A stretch of 64,000 nucleotides of DNA, taken from contig NZ_BNJG01000003.1 in NCBI RefSeq assembly GCF_016587375.1, positions 1,178,001-1,242,000 of the forward strand, read 5' to 3'. This document shows positions 52,023-60,114 of the stretch, piece after piece. How positions within the stretch are numbered: the stretch's first letter is position 1; each line of letters begins with the position of its first letter. This DNA comes from Ktedonobacter robiniae (GTDB lineage Bacteria; Chloroflexota; Ktedonobacteria; Ktedonobacterales; Ktedonobacteraceae). The notes under the pieces were generated by a model that saw nothing but the letters and a program-made list of their open reading frames with translations, was not told where the DNA came from and did no database searches. The position numbers and the translations under genes were made by a program.

Positions 52023-52766
52023 TTAACGTATACGAGGACTACCAAAACCAAGGACACGCTGGCTAAAGCTCTTGTTGACGCCGATTGCTGGCTTACGATC
52101 AGGATCCAGGCGGCGTTCAATCCAACGCTGGATCACATCCCAGATGGTGGTCAGGACCAGGTAGTAGACGGTCGCCACGATGAGGAGTTCGAAGATGTTG
52201 AAGGTTGGCGCACCAAAGGTACGCGCGGTGCCAGTCAGCTCAAGCATACCGATAACGGTCGCGATAGAGGTTGTCTTGAGCATGTTATTGAATTCGTTGC
52301 CCAGAGGAGGAATAACCACGCGCGCGGCCTGAGGAAGAATAATACGCCGCATCGCTACCCAGTAGCGCATGCCAAGCGCCTTAGAGGCCTCCATCTGGCC
52401 GGGATCAACCGCGCCAATAGCCGCGCGAATAATTTCGGACATATATGCGCCTTCGTTAAGAGAGAAGGCTACCAATATACAGGCAAAGTCGGGGAGCAAG
52501 AGGCCAGGCACGATCTTCGGTAGACCGGTCCACAGGAGCAGGACCTGCACCAGCAGCGGGCTACCACGGAAGAACCAGATGTATGCTCGTGCGATCCATC
52601 GCAGCGCTGGCCACTTAGACATCTGCATCAGGGCCAGGAATAAGCCCAGGATGACGCCCAGCGTCTGAGCCACGACGGAGACCCATAGCACGAGCCAGGC
52701 CGCCTTTAGGAAATAGAGATTGGGGTCCTGGAAAAGGTAGAACCAGACAAGATCCCAGTTAAACAT
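52023..52766 (-). CDS. Polar amino acid ABC transporter permease (HisM/GlnP-type)
   Basis: A 247-residue inner-membrane subunit with about five hydrophobic helices. The EAA loop that docks to the ATPase is EASKALGMRYWVAMRRIILPQA (around residues 150-170), the amino acid permease consensus, and FFRGSPLLVQVLLLW is the usual segment of the His/Glu/Gln family. The ATG at 52764-52766 (MFNWDLVW) follows AGGAGGG; a longer frame reaches into the hairpin at 52791-52848, so it was not used. Only one permease gene is present, so it probably forms a homodimer. Transported amino acid unknown. Confidence 0.92.
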   Translation of the reverse strand: MFNWDLVWFYLFQDPNLYFLKAAWLVLWVSVVAQTLGVILGLFLALMQMSKWPALRWIARAYIWFFRGSPLLVQVLLLWTGLPKIVPGLLLPDFACILVAFSLNEGAYMSEIIRAAIGAVDPGQMEASKALGMRYWVAMRRIILPQAARVVIPPLGNEFNNMLKTTSIATVIGMLELTGTARTFGAPTFNIFELLIVATVYYLVLTTIWDVIQRWIERRLDPDRKPAIGVNKSFSQRVLGFGSPRIR

Positions 52767-52790
52767 GAACGCCCTCCTGATAACGTAGGC

Positions 52791-52848
52791 TGATGTGTTT
52801 TTTTCAGCCCTCCTGACGTATATCAGGAGGGCTGAAAAAAACACATCA
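52791..52848. terminator. 26-bp inverted repeat between receptor and permease genes
   Basis: Arms 52791-52816 and 52823-52848 are exact complements, loop 6 nt, with T7/A7 runs inside the arms. It lies directly after the receptor stop (52850, minus strand) and 25 nt before the permease start. It could give more receptor than permease mRNA by partial termination. Confidence 0.75.
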
Positions 52849-52849
52849 A

Positions 52850-53743
52850 TTATATTTTCTCATCATTGGTTAAGCCCCACTTTGTAAAGAGCTTATCGTA
52901 GGTGCCATCAGCTTTCAGCGCCTGAAACGCCTTCTGCACCGCATTCTGCATCTCCGCGTCTCCCTTGCGGATGACTATCCCACTGGGAGCGGCCTCAATC
53001 ACGGGACCACCGTATGCGAACTGCTCAGGATGGAGCTTGTTATAGTAACCAGCGGAGAGCGAACCCTGGAAGGTCGCATCCACACGGCGGTCAACCAGCG
53101 CCTGAATAACATCGGTCTCCGTACCCAGTACCGTCACCTTAATCGCAGGCTTCCCTTTGGCCTCGCAGGCCTTTGAGGTCGCGGTCAACTTCTCCTGCTG
53201 GCTGGTACCGTTCTGGACACTGACATTCAGGCCACACAGGTCATCAACACCTTTGACGTTCTTGGGGTTGCCGTCCTGGACGAGAAGCGCCGAACCAGCC
53301 TGCATATACTTGACGAAGTCAAATTTCGGCAGGCGCGCAGGGCTCATGTAGACGCTCGACACGATAATATCGAAGCGCTTATTATTCAGATCATCGAAGA
53401 TGGTGTCAAAGCTCGTCTTCACGACGTTTACCTTCACCCCCATATGCGCGGCCAGGGCCTGAGAGAGGTCGATATCGAAGCCAGTATACTGATTACTCGT
53501 TTGATCGACATACTCCATAGGGAAATAGGTTGGATCAGTGCCAATAGTGAGCGTATCTGCGGTCTGGAGGTCCTTGGGCGCGGGTACGTTGGGTGTTACC
53601 TTGGCCAGCTGGTCATTCGAGGTTGTGCTACTGTTGCCACCGCAGGCAGAAATAATGAGGGTGAGCAGCAACATACACATAAGCATAGATAGGCGAAGGC
53701 GCCGAAGAGAAGCGTTCTTCTGCGAGTTCATGAAGTACATGTA
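52850..53743 (-). CDS. Polar amino acid ABC transporter substrate-binding lipoprotein
   Basis: A 297-residue receptor of the SBP_bac_3 family. A signal peptide ending in LIISAC lipidates a Cys (about residue 34). The mature protein shows LTIGTDPTYFPMEYVDQTSN, YTGFDIDLSQALAAHMGVKV and KRFDIIVSSVYMSPARLPKF, all family landmarks, with LNVSVQNGTSQQEKL at the second lobe. It is the first gene of the importer operon; the hairpin after it separates it from the permease. The ATG at 53741-53743 follows AAAGG; the ATG three codons later is equally possible. Ligand unknown. Confidence 0.9.
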   Translation of the reverse strand, partial: YMYFMNSQKNASLRRLRLSMLMCMLLLTLIISACGGNSSTTSNDQLAKVTPNVPAPKDLQTADTLTIGTDPTYFPMEYVDQTSNQYTGFDIDLSQALAAHMGVKVNVVKTSFDTIFDDLNNKRFDIIVSSVYMSPARLPKFDFVKYMQAGSALLVQDGNPKNVKGVDDLCGLNVSVQNGTSQQEKLTATSKACEAKGKPAIKVTVLGTETDVIQALVDRRVDATFQGSLSAGYYNKLHPEQFAYGGPVIEAAPSGIVIRKGDAEMQNAVQKAFQALKADGTYDKLFTKWGLTNDEKI

Positions 53744-54198
53744 CCTTTCTCTTGTGCTTTGTGTCAACAGTTACGTTTCCACGCAGCACTCTTCTGCCCG
53801 CCCGATTCAGGAACAAATAGCTCTCTCAAATAAGACAACCCGAGGTACCATAGGAAGACATTAACAAGACACAAATTTACAAAAATCGATGTATTAGAAC
53901 ACACCTTAAGGAGGAATGATAACACACCTCGCCCCTGATTAAAAGAGCAACACCCCAGCCAGGGAAAAGTATACGCACTATATTCGGATGGAGTGGCATA
54001 GTAAAAAAATACCTACGGCCTTCTCAATCACGATTACTTTGTACCATTAACCAGAATACTTGAGCTTGTATAAGCGTTATGCTTGTATGTATGCTTTAAA
54101 GAACAGAAGTAAAGAATATGGGGATTTGCGCAAGCCAGGAATATCGGTTTGCGACAATGCCGGGTGAAGGTCATGACATACAAAGGAGGATTCTGTAA
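53744..54198. other. Divergent region between importer and oxidase genes
   Basis: No gene is supported. TAAGGAGGA precedes an ATG at 53916 by only 1-2 nt and opens an eight-codon frame, too close for normal initiation. The CTGAGA and other thiamine-riboswitch landmarks expected before a ThiO-type gene are absent. The region should hold the promoters of both neighbours. Confidence 0.45.
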
Positions 54199-55323
54199 AT
54201 GACCATTACAAGCAACGCAGACACCATCATTATGGGAGGAGGAGTTACAGGCTGCTCTATTGCTTATCATTTGCAACAAGCAGGGGCCAGAGTGACAGTC
54301 ATAGAGCGCGAAGAGATCGCTTCCGAGTCTTCAAGTGCCGCCGCTGGTATGCTAGCACCCATTGGAGGGATGCGCCAGGGAGATGCCTTTACCGACCTGC
54401 TCATTGCCGGGCGCAAACTCAACCTTGAGTTGCTACCACAAATCCAGGCAACCAGCGGCGTTCAGACGGAATATCATCGCCCGGGCTCACTACGCATCGC
54501 CAATAGCGATGCGGAGGCACAGCGTTTACGCGAGCGCTTTAACGACTGGCAAAATCTGCAACAGGAGGTGCGCTGGCTCAATGGATATGAGGCGCGAGAA
54601 ATTGAGCCCTTACTCGGAGCAGAGACATGCGCAGCTGTCTACGCGCCTCACGAGGGATCGATGAAACCCGCGGGCGTCACCCGGGCGTACGCAGGCGCAG
54701 CACGTGCCATAGGAGTGCGCTTCATTGAACGCTGCGAGGTAATCGGCATCGAACGCGAGGACTATATGGTTACTGCTGTTCGCACCTCAACCGGAGATAT
54801 CCTGCCCTGCCAGCACCTGGTTGTCGCAGCAGGAGCCTGGTCGGGACGCTGTGGCGATTGGCTAGGCTTTGATCTCCCCGTCACGCCGACACGGGGACAA
54901 ATCCTGGCCCTGCATCAGCCCGAGCCTCCCCTGACCCATATCCTCTCTGGCGAGAGCGTCTACCTGATTCCCAAGCCAGACAATACTATATTTGTAGGCG
55001 CAACAGTCGAAAAAGCCGGGTTCGACAAGCGCCTGACCGCTGGCGCCATCGCGTCGCTACTTAATAGCGCCATTCGCGTCGCACCTTCGCTAGAGCAGGC
55101 CTTCATTGCCAGAATGTGGGCGGGCCTGCGCCCAGGCACACCTGATAACCGTCCTATCCTGGGACCCGCCCCCGGCTGGCACAATGTCACCCTGGCAACC
55201 GGCCATAATGGCGTGGGTTTCGAATTGAGCGCAATAACAGGCAAGCTAATTTCCGAGCTAATCCTGACGGGTCAAACACCCTTCCTCCTCCAACCCTTCG
55301 GTGTCGAACGTTTCACACAGTAG
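54199..55323 (+). CDS. FAD-dependent glycine/D-amino acid oxidase-like protein (ThiO-type)
   Basis: A 374-residue DAO-family flavoenzyme. The N-terminal dinucleotide fold is IIMGGGVTGCSIAYHL (GxGxxG) ending in the acidic VIEREEI; SSAAAGMLAPI binds the FAD; HLVVAAGAWSG and the late GLRPGTPDNRPILGPAPGW with NVTLATGHNGVGF belong to the ThiO/DAO group. ThiO oxidises glycine to iminoacetate for the thiazole of thiamine. The length and motifs fit, but no other thi gene is near, so a more general amine oxidase role is possible. AAGGAGG stands 9 nt before the ATG at 54199. Confidence 0.82.
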   Translation: MTITSNADTIIMGGGVTGCSIAYHLQQAGARVTVIEREEIASESSSAAAGMLAPIGGMRQGDAFTDLLIAGRKLNLELLPQIQATSGVQTEYHRPGSLRIANSDAEAQRLRERFNDWQNLQQEVRWLNGYEAREIEPLLGAETCAAVYAPHEGSMKPAGVTRAYAGAARAIGVRFIERCEVIGIEREDYMVTAVRTSTGDILPCQHLVVAAGAWSGRCGDWLGFDLPVTPTRGQILALHQPEPPLTHILSGESVYLIPKPDNTIFVGATVEKAGFDKRLTAGAIASLLNSAIRVAPSLEQAFIARMWAGLRPGTPDNRPILGPAPGWHNVTLATGHNGVGFELSAITGKLISELILTGQTPFLLQPFGVERFTQ

Positions 55324-55327
55324 AGTA

Positions 55328-55393
55328 ACGCTACTAAAGAACGCGTCTACGTATAATAGCGCTATTATACGTAGACGCGTTCTTTAGTAGCGT
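55328..55393. terminator. 33-bp perfect palindrome between convergent genes
   Basis: Arms 55328-55360 and 55361-55393 are exact complements with no spacer, the longest in the window. It lies between the oxidase stop (55323) and the dioxygenase stop (55407). It shares ACGCGTCTAC with 37007-37069. No T-run is present. Confidence 0.75.
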
Positions 55394-55406
55394 CTTGCTC
55401 CTCTCT

Positions 55407-56216
55407 CTAATGCGGGCCGCCGATCTCGACCCCACATGGGCCGCCGCCAGTGTTCTCATCGATTGTGACCTCTGCGCCCTGCATAGTTAGGATGGGGCGA
55501 TACCAGCGCGACATGCGCTCGGATGAGCGGCCGATGTAGTGACAGATGAAGGAACGCCGGAAGCGGTCACGAGTCGAATTCGGCTGTGATCCATGCACTA
55601 AACTGCCATTGAAGAAGAGAACATCGCCAGAAGCTAGATTGACCGGAACAGCCTCTAGCCCCTCGGGGATTGGCACAAAATCGCGTGTAAAGGAGACGCT
55701 GGCATCCGCCTCCTCGGGGCAGAAGATATCCATCTTATGTGTCCCGGGTACTACTTCCAGACCGCCATTGGCGCGATCCGCGGAATCAAGCGCGACCCAG
55801 GCCGCGATACAGGTCCCAGGCTCAACGCGCAGGTAGAAATTATCCTGGTGCAGAGCCTGTCCACGCCCGCCAGCTGGCTTGAAGTAGAGCATACTCTGTG
55901 CCGCCAGTGGCTCCTCGTCAAAGAGGTCCTGTAAGATAACAGCCAGACGTTGATCCAGCAGGTAGCGTCGCGCCATCTCGTTAAAGCGATGAGGATGCAT
56001 GATGCGTGGATACTGCTTGAGAATGTCGCCACCACTCTGCTCAGGCGCCACTGGCTCAAAGAAGCCGGGTACGGGACCCTGTGCATGGATGTCCATAAAA
56101 TTGTCAATCAATGCCTGCACCTCGTCCTGGTTAAAGACTCCAGGTAAGACCAGGTAGCCCTGCTCATGAAAGCTTGCAAGCTGGTCAGGTGTCAAACGTG
56201 TAGCCGCCGTTGCCAT
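55407..56216 (-). CDS. Phytanoyl-CoA dioxygenase family protein (PhyH)
   Basis: A 269-residue non-haem Fe(II)/2-oxoglutarate oxygenase. The facial triad is His123 and Asp125 in LHQDNFYL, and His208 in LVHGSQPN; Arg near 220 (RDRFRRSF) should bind 2-oxoglutarate. The N-terminal LTPDQLASFHEQGYLVLPG is the PhyH opening. Substrate cannot be told; many PhyH proteins hydroxylate secondary metabolites or osmolytes such as ectoine. AAGGAAGG lies about 13 nt before the ATG at 56214-56216. It is divergent from an AraC-type regulator, a likely controller. Confidence 0.9.
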   Translation of the reverse strand: MATAATRLTPDQLASFHEQGYLVLPGVFNQDEVQALIDNFMDIHAQGPVPGFFEPVAPEQSGGDILKQYPRIMHPHRFNEMARRYLLDQRLAVILQDLFDEEPLAAQSMLYFKPAGGRGQALHQDNFYLRVEPGTCIAAWVALDSADRANGGLEVVPGTHKMDIFCPEEADASVSFTRDFVPIPEGLEAVPVNLASGDVLFFNGSLVHGSQPNSTRDRFRRSFICHYIGRSSERMSRWYRPILTMQGAEVTIDENTGGGPCGVEIGGPH

Positions 56217-56356
56217 AATCTAGTCATCCTTCCTTCTAATTCTATGTTCATGTGTGGTGTGGATTGGCAGCCGCAGGCGCGAGAGGTCAAGCGAATCACT
56301 CGTACATAGGCATGAATCCTAAGAAGAATACTACCCAATAAAGCGCAGAAGAAGAA

Positions 56357-56385
56357 TAGACACGACAGTCAAAAATATGTACAAT
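56357..56385 (+). promoter_or_regulatory. Probable promoter of a leaderless AraC mRNA
   Basis: TAGACA (56357-56362), a 17-nt spacer and TACAAT (56380-56385) match the -35/-10 consensus at 5 of 6 positions each. The next ATG (56392) starts six nt beyond the -10, and there is no ribosome-binding site. So the transcript probably begins at the start codon. Confidence 0.55.
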
Positions 56386-56391
56386 ACTGCT

Positions 56392-57252
56392 ATGCCACAT
56401 TATGAGACACCCTCCCCACCCTCAGATATTTTTGTCAGTGGACATTTTAGGGAGCAGTATGGGTACGCGGTACAACGCTCCCACGGCTCAAGCAATTGGC
56501 TGATCACCTATACGCTGGAGGGAGAGGGACGCTACCGCCTATACGGCAAAACGATCTCGGCCAGGCCAGGTGATATTATTCTGCTCAAACCTGGCACGCC
56601 TCATGACTACTCCGTGCCACTGGACGGCCTATGGGACTTCTTCTGGGCACACTTCCAACCGCGCATCAACTGGTTTAGCTGGTGGAATCTGCCCGAGCTG
56701 CAACTCGGCCTCTTCAAAGCAGCCCTCCGCACATCACACAGTCAGGAGAGAGCCTACCAGGCCTTTCTCCAATTGCATACTGATAGTAACGCCTCGCTCC
56801 TGGAGCAAGCTCATCAGGCAGCCAGCGCCAGCGCCCTCCTACGGCGCGAATTAGCCCTCAATCGGCTGGAAGAGCTACTCCTGCTCACTACGCTAGAGAC
56901 AGAACAGGAGAGACAGCACCTCCTCGATCCACGTGTGCAACAGGTCCTGGACATCATCAGTAAAAACCTGAGCGCCCGGCATACCGTGGCAACCCTCGCC
57001 CAGGAGGTCGCACTCTCCCCCTCCAGACTGGCACATCTCTTCAAACAAGAGGTAGGCGATTCACTCATCAATACACTTGTAGGACTGCGCCTGACGCACG
57101 CGGCACGCCTGCTGATCTTCGCCAACGATAGCGTTGCCACCATCGCCGACGAAGCTGGCTTCCACTCTGCCTTCTACTTTAGTCGCCAATTTCAGCAACA
57201 CTTTGGCATGAGTCCACGCGCATATCGAACTACCCAGAAGCAGCATTCGTAG
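56392..57252 (+). CDS. AraC-family transcriptional regulator
   Basis: A 286-residue regulator. A cupin-type sensing domain (residues 15-130, with LEGEGRYRLYGKTISARPGD and ILLKPGTPHDY) is joined to a C-terminal AraC domain with two helix-turn-helix units, HTVATLAQEVALSPSRLAHL and VATIADEAGFHSAFYFSRQF, ending in the classic FQQHFGMSPRAYR. Start at 56392 rather than 56377, because a promoter -10 box covers the first ATG and the protein is likely leaderless. The gene is divergent from the PhyH dioxygenase and followed by the APH-like gene (36 nt gap), which may be cotranscribed. Confidence 0.92.
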   Translation: MPHYETPSPPSDIFVSGHFREQYGYAVQRSHGSSNWLITYTLEGEGRYRLYGKTISARPGDIILLKPGTPHDYSVPLDGLWDFFWAHFQPRINWFSWWNLPELQLGLFKAALRTSHSQERAYQAFLQLHTDSNASLLEQAHQAASASALLRRELALNRLEELLLLTTLETEQERQHLLDPRVQQVLDIISKNLSARHTVATLAQEVALSPSRLAHLFKQEVGDSLINTLVGLRLTHAARLLIFANDSVATIADEAGFHSAFYFSRQFQQHFGMSPRAYRTTQKQHS

Positions 57253-57288
57253 ATAAATGAAAACGCCAGCGCAAGGAGAAAGCAGAAT

Positions 57289-58296
57289 ATGCAACCAGAG
57301 GAGCAAAGAAACCAACTGGCTCAGTTGGTAAGGGAGAACTACGATCTAGGAGGCGATATCACACTGCACGATGTAGCCCACTACTGGTTTGAGGACCGAG
57401 GCATCTACCAGGTCAGCTCACCTGATAACAATGGCTTTCTCTTGCGCGCCTTCGGCTACGATGCCACGCCATGGTTAATAGGACAAACCACTGTCCTTTC
57501 ATATTTCCACCAACAACAATATCCCGCACCCAGAGTACAATACACACGTCAGGGCGAGATTATCGCTCATGCCGGACAGTGGACAGCCATCCTGGTCTCC
57601 TTCATTGAGGGCCAGATGGCAGATTTTACTCCGGAAACACTTGCCGCTATGGGCGAGCAGCTTGCACGCCTCCACAAATTACCAGCTGTAACTAACACTA
57701 TGCTCCCGCTCTCGCGTCTGCATCCTACACTGGTAACGCCAGAGCAAATGCAACAATTAGAGCAATCCCTGGCTTCTCTTCCCCAAGAGCTACAAAACAT
57801 GGGCGACGAGTTTCTCGCCTCACTGCAACGCATACAGCAAGCCCATGATCTGCCACAGGGCCTGCTCCATGGAGACTGCTGGCCCCACAATGCCATATGC
57901 ACCACTGCTCAAACGCTGGCCTTTATCGACTGGGATGGCGCGGGACTCGGTCCACTGATCCTTGATCTCGGCTATCTACTCATGTATTGTCACCTGGGCA
58001 AGCCTCAACTGCCCTCGCTGGAGGCCGAACCGGCCCTCATTCAGGCTGTTATCGAAGGGTACCTGAAAGCGCGCCCCCTTACTGCTCATGAGCAGACCTA
58101 TCTTCTCGACGCCATCCGCTACAATCTGGCGCGTCGGGCTGCCAGCGAGAACCTGTTCGCCGCCCTTACTGCATCCACTCCCTGGCAGGAGCAGCTCTGG
58201 CTACAAAAGATGCGCTCTCAATTTGAGACCAGTGCAACTATCGCTAGCATGGCCAGGGACGCCATTCGCCACCTCTCCCTCTCACAAAATGCGTAG
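57289..58296 (+). CDS. Aminoglycoside phosphotransferase-like kinase (APH family)
   Basis: A 335-residue kinase-fold protein. The Brenner motif is HGDCWPHN (catalytic Asp near 198), and IDWDGAG supplies the metal-binding Asp (about 213); the N-lobe has the strand pair GIYQVSSPDNNGFLLRAFGY. Family members phosphorylate small molecules such as choline, homoserine or aminoglycosides; without context this says little about resistance, and most environmental members act in metabolism. AAGGAG precedes the ATG at 57289. It follows the AraC gene by 36 nt on the same strand. Confidence 0.88.
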   Translation: MQPEEQRNQLAQLVRENYDLGGDITLHDVAHYWFEDRGIYQVSSPDNNGFLLRAFGYDATPWLIGQTTVLSYFHQQQYPAPRVQYTRQGEIIAHAGQWTAILVSFIEGQMADFTPETLAAMGEQLARLHKLPAVTNTMLPLSRLHPTLVTPEQMQQLEQSLASLPQELQNMGDEFLASLQRIQQAHDLPQGLLHGDCWPHNAICTTAQTLAFIDWDGAGLGPLILDLGYLLMYCHLGKPQLPSLEAEPALIQAVIEGYLKARPLTAHEQTYLLDAIRYNLARRAASENLFAALTASTPWQEQLWLQKMRSQFETSATIASMARDAIRHLSLSQNA

Positions 58297-58315
58297 TCAC
58301 AAGCCCTGAACCGGA

Positions 58316-58337
58316 CAATACAGGTATTGCTGTATTG
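58316..58337. terminator. 8-bp hairpin after the APH-like gene
   Basis: CAATACAG (58316-58323) pairs with CTGTATTG (58330-58337), loop GTATTG. This short stem lies 20 nt after the stop. No long palindrome is found here. The rest of 58297-58544 shows no gene. Confidence 0.45.
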
Positions 58338-58544
58338 GTGAGTCACCTTTCTTTATAGTAAGGCGTGATAAGCATGGACAAAACAACAGGTACGAGTTTA
58401 TAACTGAAAGAAGCATTATTTTTCCAGGCTGTTAGTGGAACTTGTAGTGCATTAGCGTGTGTTTTACGTATAAATGGTTAATTACAATGGCAGAGCATGC
58501 TTCAAATTGAAGCGTGCATATTGCTGCATCATCTGGAGGCACTT

Positions 58545-58979
58545 ATGAAAACGACTACAAGCTCCATTGTCGTTGGTATTTTTACGGATATACATAGGGC
58601 AACCCAGGCCGTAGAGCAGCTTTGTGTGGCAGAATTTCATAACTGGACACGGTGTAATGCCGCCATGCTCATCGCCCGAGATGTCGTAGGTACACCTATC
58701 AAGCTTAGCACCATTACCATCCAGGACCTGTTAGACACCCTTGCCTTCACTCCACTCAGCCAGGACGAGTGTTGCTATTACCAGAAAGAGTTGCTCAAAA
58801 AGAATCGCATTATTGTAGTTGTTCAGCCTCCCGAGCGCGTCCAGGAAGCCAGAGATATTTTGTTGCGACACGGCGCCTATGACGCACTCACACATATACC
58901 CTGTCACATGCCAGAAACCGTCATGAATATACACATCGGTTTCTATAATCCCAACATTCCACAGGGAACGCTCCTGTAA
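58545..58979 (+). CDS. Small YflT/general-stress-like protein
   Basis: A 144-residue soluble protein. The opening VVGIFTDIHRATQAVEQL resembles the general stress protein 17M (YflT) domain, whose first strand-helix reads VVGVF(D/E)xxxxAExAVxxL. The rest (LLKKNRIIVVVQPPERVQEA and DILLRHGAYDA) matches the second beta-alpha unit of such ferredoxin-like repeats. No enzyme motif is seen. GGAGG lies just before the ATG at 58545, chosen over an in-frame ATG at 58497. Function is unknown, perhaps stress-related by analogy. Confidence 0.6.
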   Translation: MKTTTSSIVVGIFTDIHRATQAVEQLCVAEFHNWTRCNAAMLIARDVVGTPIKLSTITIQDLLDTLAFTPLSQDECCYYQKELLKKNRIIVVVQPPERVQEARDILLRHGAYDALTHIPCHMPETVMNIHIGFYNPNIPQGTLL

Positions 58980-59110
58980 ACCATACTCACCTGTGCTCCC
59001 AGGATGCAGGAACTCGCGCCTGCACGCTCCTGGCAGGCTCCCTGACGAGCCTTCCATCCTGAAAGCAAATTGCTCTCTCTAGCCGAAGAAAGCAAAGTTG
59101 AGGTCTAAAA

Positions 59111-59623
59111 ATGGCAAACCTGAATCACCTTGAACTGCTGAAGCAAGGCGTAGAGGCATGGAATCTCTGGCGGCAGCTTCATCATGAAATTCGCCCCAAC
59201 CTGGCAGGGGCCAACTTGCGTGGCTGGTCCCTCTCGCATATCAACCTGAGTGGTGTCTACCTGCATGAAGCCAACCTGAGCGAGGCCGACCTCAGAGAAT
59301 CGCTCTTTATCGAGGCCGATTGCGGTGGCGCAAACTTCCACCGCGCCCGCCTCAATAGCGCCAATTTCCAGAAGGCAAACTTACGTGCCGCTATCTTGAG
59401 CGATACAGACCTGCGCAACGCGCTCCTGGTAAACGCAGATGTGAGCGATGCCGATTTGCGCGGAACTATCCTCGCGGGTGCCAATCTGGAACAGACCATC
59501 TTCCGCGGGGCCGCCTTCAAGGACGCCATCTTGAACGACGTTGATCTAAGCAAGGCCCATCTGCAAGGCGCACATCTCCTCAACGCCTACTTCTGCTCAC
59601 GCCCTTTTGAAGATCTTAGATAG
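59111..59623 (+). CDS. Pentapeptide-repeat protein
   Basis: A 170-residue protein in which residues about 33-160 follow the A(D/N)LxX rule nearly without break: ANLRGWSLSHINLSGVYLHE, ANLSEADLRESLFIEADCGG, and DLRNALLVNADVSDADLRGT. This forms a right-handed beta helix of some six coils. It is more regular than the 8649-9380 protein. The role is unknown; DNA-mimicking relatives such as Qnr/MfpA are longer. The GAGG site is 8-9 nt before the ATG at 59111. Cytoplasmic, no signal peptide. Confidence 0.88.
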   Translation: MANLNHLELLKQGVEAWNLWRQLHHEIRPNLAGANLRGWSLSHINLSGVYLHEANLSEADLRESLFIEADCGGANFHRARLNSANFQKANLRAAILSDTDLRNALLVNADVSDADLRGTILAGANLEQTIFRGAAFKDAILNDVDLSKAHLQGAHLLNAYFCSRPFEDLR

Positions 59624-59683
59624 CCCGATATGCAGATTGCTTCTCAGGCTTATAATAGATAGGACATCCCTAATTTAGGCTCA

Positions 59684-59742
59684 TATTGTGTTATGTGTTG
59701 TGATGCTGTACAGAGCGTAGCATCACAATGCATAACACAATA
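59684..59742. terminator. 24-bp inverted repeat after the pentapeptide gene
   Basis: Arms 59684-59707 and 59719-59742 pair with two mismatches and an 11-nt loop. It lies 60 nt after the pentapeptide stop and 78 nt before the next gene. Confidence 0.7.
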
Positions 59743-59819
59743 CGATAATTCAGGGAATAAAAGATCTGAGCTAGTTCTGAACTATTTTGTACAAAACACG
59801 TTGAAGGGAATAGAGAGCT

Positions 59820-60050
59820 ATGCAAACTACTATGAGGCTGACCCTACCAAAAATTGGCTGTCAGGGCTGTATGAAGAAGGTTGTCAACGTGCTCAGCGCG
59901 CTACCGGAAGTAGAGATCGTACAAACCGATGTCCCCAGCAAAACCGTCGTCCTGAGCTACCCAGCCGAAGAGATCTCCCTGACTCAGATCGAGGGCGAAC
60001 TCGACAAGATCAAACACATCATCGGCAACGCCGAACCCTGCGCCATTTAA
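59820..60050 (+). CDS. Heavy-metal-associated (HMA) domain protein, copper chaperone-like
   Basis: A 76-residue single-domain HMA protein with a betaalphabetabetaalphabeta fold. The metal-binding loop GCQGCMKK has Cys14 and Cys17 (CxxC, as in CopZ, here with GCQGC instead of MTCxxC, so the Met is missing). VLSALPEVEIVQTDVPSKT is the typical following helix-strand. It would carry Cu(I) or another soft metal to a P-type ATPase or regulator; none is close. The Cys-rich gene that converges on it may be connected. GAAGGG lies upstream of the ATG at 59820. Confidence 0.85.
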   Translation: MQTTMRLTLPKIGCQGCMKKVVNVLSALPEVEIVQTDVPSKTVVLSYPAEEISLTQIEGELDKIKHIIGNAEPCAI

Positions 60051-60053
60051 AAC

Positions 60054-60108
60054 ATGAGGTGTGCTGTATTATGGTAACTTGCGACTGCCACAATACAGCA
60101 CACCTCAT
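60054..60108. terminator. 17-bp inverted repeat between convergent metal-related genes
   Basis: ATGAGGTGTGCTGTATT (60054-60070) pairs exactly with 60092-60108; the inner part (TGG/CCA) extends the stem with mismatches. It lies between the HMA gene stop and the Cys-rich gene stop at 60115. Confidence 0.75.
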
Positions 60109-60114
60109 ACCTAT

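Noticed and set aside
53916..53942. Eight-codon leader peptide before the ThiO-type gene
   Set aside because: The strong ribosome-binding sequence is only 1-2 nt from the ATG, which prevents normal initiation, and it is over 250 nt from the gene.
57289..58296. Aminoglycoside resistance gene
   Set aside because: Only the general APH-fold motifs are visible; such kinases act on many metabolites and there is no resistance context.
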